Assembly: GCA_001557035.1 (NCBI GenBank)
Contig: LSKJ01000255.1
Span: 1-11,730, forward strand
Length of the DNA stretch: 11,730 nucleotides
Source of the DNA: Rhodospirillaceae bacterium CCH5-H10
GTDB lineage: Bacteria > Pseudomonadota > Alphaproteobacteria > Reyranellales > Reyranellaceae
Direction of reading: 5' to 3'
The notes under the pieces are model-generated. The model saw only the letters and a list, made by a program, of their open reading frames with translations. It was not told where the DNA came from and searched no databases. Made by a program: the position numbers and the translations under genes. Positions 6,707 through 11,730 of the stretch are shown piece by piece; position 1 is the first letter of the stretch, and the number at the start of each line of letters is the position of its first letter.

Positions 6707-7627
6707 GTGGAAGAGGCGCTCACCCTCGTCGTTGCGACGCTCGCCGCCACCCTGCGCGTGGCGACGCCGCTGGTCCTCTGCGCCATGGGCGGCCTGTTCT
6801 CGGAGAAGAGCGGCATCATCGATGTCGGCCTCGAGGGCAAGATGCTGATGGCGGCCTTCTTCGCGGCGGCCACGGCGGCGGTTACCGACTCGGCCTGGAT
6901 GGGTGTCGGCGCCGCGATCCTGGCCGCCGAGGTGCTGGCGCTGCTGCACGGCTTTGCCTGCATCACCCATCGCGGCAACCAGGTGGTGAGCGGCATCGCC
7001 CTCAACATCCTGGCGATGGGCCTCACCGTGGTGCTGGGCACGGCCTGGTTCGCGCGCGGCGGACAGACGCCGCCGCTGAGCCCCGGCGAGCGGCTCAATC
7101 CGATCTTCTTCCCGGTCGCGGGCGACAATGTCCTGGTCTACGTCGCGCTGCTCTCGGTCCCCTTCGCCTGGTGGCTGATCGAACGCACGCGCTTCGGTCT
7201 GCGGCTGCGCGCGGTAGGCGAGATGCCGCTGGCGGTCGATGCCGCCGGCATTTCCGTATCCTGGCTGCGCTACCGCGCGGTGCTGCTGTGCGGCCTGTGC
7301 GCCGGGCTGGCGGGCGCCTATCTCTCGATCGCCCAGAATGCGGGCTTCAGCCGCGACATGACGGCCGGACAGGGGTTCATCGCGCTGGCGGCCATCATCT
7401 TCGGGCGCTGGCGGCCGTTTCCCGCCTTCGGCGCCTGCCTCGCCTTCGGCCTGCTCGATTCGATCGCCATCCGCCTGCAGGGAGTCAAGCTGCCGGGCAT
7501 CGGCGAAGTTCCGGTGCAACTGATCCAGGCCATGCCCTATCTTCTCACCCTGTTCCTGCTGGCCGGGTTCATCGGCCGTACCGTCGCGCCCAAGGCGGCC
7601 GGCGTGCCCTACGAGAAGGAGCATTGA
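6707..7627 (+). CDS. ABC transporter permease, second subunit
   Basis: This is the second inner-membrane subunit, 306 aa, of the same permease family and shorter than the first, as is usual for BMP-type importers. The diagnostic motif SEKSGIIDVGLEGKMLMAA (32-50) is present. So are the coupling segment GLRLRAVGEMPLAVDAAG (164-181) and GQGFIALAAIIFGRWRP (221-237). Hydrophobic segments occur near 5-30, 45-60, 65-85, 95-115, 141-157, 190-208, 222-233, 240-255 and 275-291. It starts at GTG 6707 with AGGAAGG 6 bases upstream, one base after the preceding stop. The cytidine deaminase start follows one base after its own stop. Confidence 0.92.
   Translation: MEEALTLVVATLAATLRVATPLVLCAMGGLFSEKSGIIDVGLEGKMLMAAFFAAATAAVTDSAWMGVGAAILAAEVLALLHGFACITHRGNQVVSGIALNILAMGLTVVLGTAWFARGGQTPPLSPGERLNPIFFPVAGDNVLVYVALLSVPFAWWLIERTRFGLRLRAVGEMPLAVDAAGISVSWLRYRAVLLCGLCAGLAGAYLSIAQNAGFSRDMTAGQGFIALAAIIFGRWRPFPAFGACLAFGLLDSIAIRLQGVKLPGIGEVPVQLIQAMPYLLTLFLLAGFIGRTVAPKAAGVPYEKEH
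7616..7621 (+). promoter_or_regulatory. Shine-Dalgarno site of cdd
   Basis: AAGGAG lies within the last codons of the permease gene, 7 bases before ATG 7629. It is the strongest ribosome-binding match inside the operon and suggests that cdd, the first enzyme gene, can be initiated independently. Confidence 0.7.
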
Positions 7628-7628
7628 G

Positions 7629-8024
7629 ATGGACGACCTTCTCCATCTGGCTCGGCGCATGATGCTGCGGGCCCATGCGCCGTACTCGAAATTCCATGTC
7701 GGCGCCGCGCTGCGCGCGGAGGACGGCTCGATCCATGGCGGCTGCAACGTCGAGAACGCCGCCTATCCGCAGGGGCTTTGCGCCGAGGCGGGCGCCATCG
7801 CGGCGCTGGTCGCGTCGGGCCACAGGCGCATCCTCGAATGCGTTGTGATCGGCCCCGGACCGGAACTCATCACGCCCTGCGGCGGCTGCCGGCAGAAGCT
7901 GCGCGAGTTCGCGTCCGACGATGTGCCCATCCATCTCTGCGGTCCCGACGGGCTGCATCGTACGGTGACGCTGGGTCAACTCCTGCCGATGTCCTTCGGC
8001 CCGCACCATATCGCAAAGCCATGA
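7629..8024 (+). CDS. cdd: Cytidine deaminase
   Basis: Hydrolytic deamination of cytidine and 2'-deoxycytidine to uridine and deoxyuridine in the cytosol. At 131 aa it has the length of the small homotetrameric class. Zinc and catalytic residues are complete: C51 and E53 in GLCAEAGAI, and C84 and C87 in TPCGGCRQ. The substrate-binding segment APYSKFHVGAAL (17-28) and GCNVENAAYPQG (38-49) are also typical. CAEAGAI instead of the CAERTAI of E. coli-like or Bacillus-like enzymes is a variant I associate with alphaproteobacterial relatives. It stands first among the enzyme genes, directly after the importer, and its stop overlaps the start of the phosphorylase gene (ATGA). Its products feed pyrimidine nucleoside phosphorolysis by the deoA product. 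Confidence 0.95.
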   Translation: MDDLLHLARRMMLRAHAPYSKFHVGAALRAEDGSIHGGCNVENAAYPQGLCAEAGAIAALVASGHRRILECVVIGPGPELITPCGGCRQKLREFASDDVPIHLCGPDGLHRTVTLGQLLPMSFGPHHIAKP

Positions 8025-8812
8025 ACGACGTTCTCGAACGCGCCGCACCGGGCTTCCGGCCGAAGGTCGCCCTCATCCTCGGCTCCGGGCTCGGCAGCTT
8101 CGTGGAAGAGGTGACGGAGATCGCCACCATTCCCTATGCCGACCTGCCGGGCTTCCCGCGGCCGACGGTCGGTGGTCATGCCGGCCGCCTGGTGCTGGGC
8201 CACGTTGGCCCCACGCCCGTCGCGGTGATGCAGGGCCGGGCGCATTACTACGAGCGCGGCAAGGCCGACGAGATGCGGGGCGCCATCGACGCCGTCGCGA
8301 AGCTCGGCTGCGAGACCCTGCTGCAGACCAATGCGGCCGGCAGCCTGCGGCTCGACATGCCGCCGGGCTCGGTGATGGCGATCGGCGATCACATCAATTT
8401 CGCTGGCATCAATCCGCTGTTTGGTGTGGGGCCGGGCGACAGCCGCTTCGTCGACATGATCGATGCCTACGATCCGGCGCTGCGGGCCGGGCTCCTGGCG
8501 GCGGCGAAGGCGGCGAACGTGGTGTGCCACGAGGGCGTCTACATCTTCTTCAGCGGACCGAGCTTCGAGACCCCCGCGGAGATCCGCGCCGCCCGCGTGC
8601 TGGGCGCCGATGCCGTGGGCATGTCGACGGCCCCCGAAACCATTCTGGCGCGCCACGCCGGCCTCAAGGTGGCGGCGCTGTCGCTGATGACGAACTATGC
8701 CGCCGGGCTGGTGCCGGGCGTGCTGGCCCACGAACAGACGCTCTCGGTGGCGGCCGCCGCGGCCGGCAAGGTGCGCCTGCTGCTGCGGACCTTCCTGGAG
8801 CGGTACCCATGA
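8021..8812 (+). CDS. punA: Purine nucleoside phosphorylase (trimeric PNP/MTAP class)
   Basis: Phosphorolysis of purine (deoxy)nucleosides to base and (deoxy)ribose-1-phosphate in the cytosol, 263 aa. Motifs in order are the phosphate loop GSGLG (21-25), GGHAGR (51-56), GRAHYYE (72-78), TNAAGSL (103-109), FSGPSFETPAEIR (177-189), GMSTAPE (200-206) and SLMTNYAAG (221-229). The acidic residue E183 and asparagine N225 align with the two residues that in human PNP select 6-oxopurines. Inosine and guanosine are therefore the likely substrates, rather than adenosine or methylthioadenosine. That fits the adenosine deaminase encoded downstream, which would make inosine. ATG 8021 overlaps the cdd stop (ATGA), and its own stop overlaps the deoA start. 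The symbol follows the family; other names are in use. Confidence 0.92.
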   Translation: MNDVLERAAPGFRPKVALILGSGLGSFVEEVTEIATIPYADLPGFPRPTVGGHAGRLVLGHVGPTPVAVMQGRAHYYERGKADEMRGAIDAVAKLGCETLLQTNAAGSLRLDMPPGSVMAIGDHINFAGINPLFGVGPGDSRFVDMIDAYDPALRAGLLAAAKAANVVCHEGVYIFFSGPSFETPAEIRAARVLGADAVGMSTAPETILARHAGLKVAALSLMTNYAAGLVPGVLAHEQTLSVAAAAAGKVRLLLRTFLERYP

Positions 8813-10137
8813 GCCTGCTGCCGCAGGAGATCATCCGTCGCAAGCGCGACGGGCACGAACTCACGGCGGAGGAAATCGCCTTCGTCGTGCGCGGCATCCA
8901 TGACGGCAGCCTGACCGAGGGCCAGGTCGCGGCCTTCGCGATGACCGTGTTCTTCCGTGGAATGACGGTGCCCGAGCGCGTCGCCCTGACCCTGGGCCTC
9001 GCGCGTTCGGGCCTGATGCTCGATTGGCGCGACCTCGACCTGCCGGGGCCGGTGCTCGACAAGCATTCGAGCGGCGGGGTCGGCGACAAGGTGAGCCTGA
9101 TGCTGGCGCCCATCGTGGCGGCCTGCGGCGGCTTCGTGCCGATGATCTCCGGCCGCGGCCTCGGCCATACAGGCGGCACGCTCGACAAGCTCTCCGCCAT
9201 CTCGGGCTACCGGACCCAACCCGACATCGACACGTTCCGCCGCGTCGTGCGCGAGGTCGGCTGCGCGGTGATCGGCCAGACCGACGATCTGGCGCCGGCC
9301 GACCGGCGGCTCTATGCGACGCGCGACATCAGCGGCAGCGTCGAATCGATACCGCTGCTGGTGAGTTCGATCCTCAGCAAGAAGGTCGCCGAGGGGCTCG
9401 ACGGGCTGGTGATGGACGTGAAGTGCGGATCCGGCGCCTTCTGCGACACCGAGGACATGGCGCGCGATCTCGCGCGCAGCATCGTCGACGTGGCGAATCG
9501 GGCGGGACTGCCGACGGTCGCGCTGATCACCGACATGGACTCCGTCCTGGGCCGCGATGTCGGCAATGCGCTTGAGGTCGCCGAAACGGTCGCCTACCTC
9601 ACCGGCGGCAGCGCCCGCGAGCCTCGCCTGCATGAAGTCACGATGGCGCTGGCGGCCGAGATGCTGGTCCTGGGCAAGCTGGCGGCTGATGCAGCAGAGG
9701 GCCGGGTAAAGGCCGAAGCGGTCCTGGCCGACGGCCGCGCGGCGGAGACCTTTGCCCGCATGGTCTCGGCGCTGGGCGGTCCCGACGACTTCCTCGAACA
9801 CAGTTCCCGCTACCTCGGTCATGCAGCCGTCGTAAAACCCTGCACGGCCGAGCGATCCGGTCATGTCGTCGGCATGAATGCCCGGCAGGTCGGCATCGCC
9901 GTCGTGGCGCTGGGGGGCGGGCGCCGTCATGCCGACGATGCCATCGATCCGTCGGTCGGCCTCTCCGAGTTCGCCGCGGTCGGCCAGCACATCCGCAGCG
10001 GCGAGCCGCTCTGCCTCGTGCATGCCGCCGACGACGCCGATGCCGACGAAGCGGTTGCCCTGATACGGCAAGCGGTTCGTATCGATGACCGTCCGCCGCA
10101 GCCCCGGCCGGCGATCATGGAGCGGGTGGCTTTGTGA
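8809..10137 (+). CDS. deoA: Thymidine phosphorylase
   Basis: Reversible phosphorolysis of thymidine (and usually deoxyuridine) to the base and 2-deoxyribose-1-phosphate. At 442 aa it is close to the E. coli enzyme. Conserved residues are K85 and H86 in LDKHSSGGVGDK, then SGRGLGHTGGTLDKL (114-128), the family signature shared with anthranilate phosphoribosyltransferase-like folds. R172, S187 and K191 in the TRDISGS...SILSKK region match the pyrimidine-binding residues. The C-terminal domain, with GMNARQVGIAVVALGGGR, is intact. GGAG lies 8 bases before ATG 8809, which overlaps the PNP stop. No uridine phosphorylase or deoC/deoB is in the window. Either this enzyme also accepts uridine, as PyNP relatives do, or those functions lie elsewhere. 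Confidence 0.95.
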   Translation: MSLLPQEIIRRKRDGHELTAEEIAFVVRGIHDGSLTEGQVAAFAMTVFFRGMTVPERVALTLGLARSGLMLDWRDLDLPGPVLDKHSSGGVGDKVSLMLAPIVAACGGFVPMISGRGLGHTGGTLDKLSAISGYRTQPDIDTFRRVVREVGCAVIGQTDDLAPADRRLYATRDISGSVESIPLLVSSILSKKVAEGLDGLVMDVKCGSGAFCDTEDMARDLARSIVDVANRAGLPTVALITDMDSVLGRDVGNALEVAETVAYLTGGSAREPRLHEVTMALAAEMLVLGKLAADAAEGRVKAEAVLADGRAAETFARMVSALGGPDDFLEHSSRYLGHAAVVKPCTAERSGHVVGMNARQVGIAVVALGGGRRHADDAIDPSVGLSEFAAVGQHIRSGEPLCLVHAADDADADEAVALIRQAVRIDDRPPQPRPAIMERVAL

Positions 10138-10925
10138 TCGACCTCGACGCCTATGCGCGCGACGGCTTCGCGGTCCTGCCGGATTTCGCCACGGAATCCG
10201 AGTGCGAGGCGCTCAGGGCACGCGCCGCCGAACTGGTCGCCGGGTTCCAACCCGGCTCCGCGCCCACCGCCTTCTCGACGCGGGATCAGGCGCATGCCCG
10301 GGATCGCTATTTCCGGGAGTCCGGCGGCGCCATCCGCTTCTTCGTCGAGGAGAAGGCAACCAGCCAGCTGAACAAGATCGGCCACGCCCTGCACGATCTC
10401 GATCCGGTGTTCGACCGCTTCTCGCGGCAGCCGCGTCTGGCTGTCCTGGCGGATGACCTTGGCCTGAAGGCACCGCTGCTGCTTCAGTCGATGTATCTCT
10501 TCAAGCAACCGCATGTCGGCGCCGAAGTCGGCTGGCACCAGGACGCCACGTTCCTGCGCACCGATCCGCCGAGCGTCACCGGCTTCTGGATCGCCCTCGA
10601 CGACGCCGACCGGGACAATGGCTGCCTGATCGCCCTGCCGGGGGCCCATCGCGGTCCGCTGCGCCAGTGGTTCGGCTACCAGGACGGTGAACTCGTCACG
10701 CGGACGCTCGATGCCACGCCGTGGCCGGCCGTCGAACCGGTGGCGCTCGAAGTCCGGCGGGGCGCCCTCATCGTCCTGCACGGGCTGCTGCCCCATGCCA
10801 GCACCGCAAACCGCTCGTCGCGGCCGCGCCACGCCTACAGCTTGCACCTGATCGACGGTCGGGCCGATTATCCCGACGACAACTGGCTGCAACGCCCCGA
10901 CCTGCCGCTCCGAGGATTCGCGTGA
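10134..10925 (+). CDS. PhyH-family Fe(II)/2-oxoglutarate oxygenase (PHYHD1-like), substrate unknown
   Basis: This 263-aa phytanoyl-CoA dioxygenase family protein has the double-stranded beta-helix signature. The iron triad is predicted as H135 and D137 (GWHQDATF) plus H221 (LLPHAS). R232 (RPRHAYS) stands where the 2-oxoglutarate carboxylate is normally bound. VTGFWIALDDADRDNGCL (148-165) and LPGAHRG are characteristic, and the arrangement looks close to animal PHYHD1. No signal peptide is present, so it should be cytosolic. The GTG start overlaps the deoA stop (GTGA), and its stop overlaps the GTG start of add, which places it inside the nucleoside operon. Phytanoyl-CoA is an unlikely substrate here. 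A nucleoside, nucleobase or sugar product is my inference, and no residue proves it. Family assignment is strong; function is open. Confidence 0.88.
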   Translation: MIDLDAYARDGFAVLPDFATESECEALRARAAELVAGFQPGSAPTAFSTRDQAHARDRYFRESGGAIRFFVEEKATSQLNKIGHALHDLDPVFDRFSRQPRLAVLADDLGLKAPLLLQSMYLFKQPHVGAEVGWHQDATFLRTDPPSVTGFWIALDDADRDNGCLIALPGAHRGPLRQWFGYQDGELVTRTLDATPWPAVEPVALEVRRGALIVLHGLLPHASTANRSSRPRHAYSLHLIDGRADYPDDNWLQRPDLPLRGFA

Positions 10926-11730
10926 TTCCCAAGGCCGAAATCCACTGCCACCTCGAAGGCTCGATCCCGCCGACGCTCGCCATCGAGTTGGCCGAACGCA
11001 ACGGACTCGCCCTGCCGCCGAACCTGTTCGACGCGAAGGGCCACTATGCCTGGACGGATTTCTGGAGCTTCCTCCAGTCCTACGACCGCGTCTGCACGGT
11101 CCTGAAGACGGCGCGCGACTTTCGCGACGTGATCTACACCTACCTGGCCGGTGCGGCGGGCGAAGGCGCGGTCTATGTCGAGATGTTCTGCTCGCCCGAG
11201 CGGCCGGCCGCGCTGGGCATTTCCTACGCCGCCTGGCTGGCCGCGCTTGTCGAGGGCATCGACGATGCCGAGCGGGACTTCGGGATCGTCGGCCGCATCA
11301 TCATCATCTGCATTCGCCATCTCGGGCCGGAGCGCGCCGACGCGATGGTCCACGCGATGATCGCCGAACCGCATCCCTATGTGGTCGGCTTCGGCATGGG
11401 CGGCGACGAGGCCAAGTTCGCCCCCATCGACTTTGCGCCGGCCTACCGGCACGCGCACGAGAACGGCTATGGCTGCACCGTCCATGCCGGCGAGGTGCTG
11501 GGGCCGGACAGCGTCCGGGCCTCGATCCGCGACCTGCCGGTGACGCGCATCGGGCACGGCGTTCGCTCGGCCGACGATCCGGCATTGATGGAGGAACTGG
11601 CGCGGCGCGGGATCGTCCTCGAAGTGTGCCCTGGCAGCAACGTGGCGCTTGGCCTCTATCCCGACCGGGCCTCGCATCCGCTGCCTCGACTGATCGCGGC
11701 GGGCGTGCGGGTCACGCTGAACTCCGACGA
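10922..11730 (+). CDS. add: Adenosine deaminase (3' end cut by the window)
   Basis: Hydrolytic deamination of (deoxy)adenosine to (deoxy)inosine. The first 269 codons are present and open to the window edge. Motifs are the metal site H8 and H10 in EIHCHLEGS, GFGMGGDE (156-163), H188 and catalytic E191 in VHAGE, H212 in IGHGVR, CPGSN (236-240), and LNSD ending at D269. That residue is the metal-ligand aspartate of the usual SDD, and the next codon is incomplete. About 50 to 80 residues are probably missing. GTG 10922 overlaps the preceding stop (GTGA), with GAGG 6 bases upstream. Adenine deaminase is the main alternative within the superfamily. CPGSN differs from the CPLSN I associate with that group, and the neighbouring PNP, which would use inosine, supports adenosine. 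Confidence 0.93.
   Translation, partial: MIPKAEIHCHLEGSIPPTLAIELAERNGLALPPNLFDAKGHYAWTDFWSFLQSYDRVCTVLKTARDFRDVIYTYLAGAAGEGAVYVEMFCSPERPAALGISYAAWLAALVEGIDDAERDFGIVGRIIIICIRHLGPERADAMVHAMIAEPHPYVVGFGMGGDEAKFAPIDFAPAYRHAHENGYGCTVHAGEVLGPDSVRASIRDLPVTRIGHGVRSADDPALMEELARRGIVLEVCPGSNVALGLYPDRASHPLPRLIAAGVRVTLNSD

Noticed and set aside
8695..10071. A 458-codon minus-strand open frame opposite deoA, and similar long ones opposite the permease genes (6596-7747) and the binding protein (3027-4055)
   Set aside because: Same GC-driven artefact. Each lies wholly against a gene with intact catalytic or family motifs and lacks a domain or convincing ribosome site of its own.
11297..11308. Four ATC codons in a row within add
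   Set aside because: They encode a hydrophobic beta-strand (RIIIICIRH) in a position where the family has aliphatic residues. It is too short to be a meaningful repeat.
1..11730. CRISPR array, tRNA or rRNA genes, insertion sequences, phage genes
   Set aside because: I looked for regularly spaced repeats, transposase or integrase motifs and structural RNA landmarks and saw none. Intergenic space is only 79 and 126 bases.

Overview
The window is GC-rich (I estimate roughly two-thirds G+C by eye), tightly packed and free of RNA genes. Gene style and protein families point to an alphaproteobacterium of the Rhizobiales/Rhodospirillales kind. The clues are the 'CAEAGAI' type of cytidine deaminase, a BMP-type ABC importer with a soluble periplasmic binding protein, GTG starts and 4-base start/stop overlaps. 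The genus cannot be fixed from this sequence alone.

Layout. (1) 14-1429, plus strand: a Tat-exported metal-dependent amidohydrolase of unknown substrate, whose true start may lie left of the window. (2) 1445-1504: a perfect 26-bp inverted repeat with an 8-nt centre, nested with smaller palindromes, filling most of the 79-bp gap between convergent genes. (3) 1509-2954, minus strand: dihydropyrimidinase/hydantoinase. (4) 2955-3080: a divergent intergenic region, the only likely place for the promoter of the rightward operon. (5) 3081 to the right edge, plus strand: one operon of at least nine genes with almost no spacer. In order they are a BMP-family substrate-binding protein, a double-domain ABC ATPase, two permeases, cytidine deaminase (cdd), purine nucleoside phosphorylase (punA-type), thymidine phosphorylase (deoA), a PhyH-family Fe(II)/2-oxoglutarate oxygenase, and adenosine deaminase (add). 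The last gene is cut by the window end exactly at its final metal-ligand aspartate.

How it works together. The BMP-type importer is predicted to bring nucleosides into the cell. Adenosine deaminase turns adenosine into inosine, and PNP splits inosine and guanosine into base and (deoxy)ribose-1-phosphate. Cytidine deaminase turns cytidine into uridine, and thymidine phosphorylase splits thymidine and deoxyuridine. The divergent dihydropyrimidinase would act further down, on dihydropyrimidines made from the freed uracil or thymine. This is therefore a nucleoside uptake and breakdown locus.

The one member that does not fit the textbook pathway is the PhyH-family oxygenase. It keeps its predicted iron ligands, resembles animal PHYHD1, and is translationally coupled on both sides to nucleoside enzymes. 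It is the best candidate here for undescribed chemistry. No CRISPR array, insertion sequence, prophage or tRNA was found.
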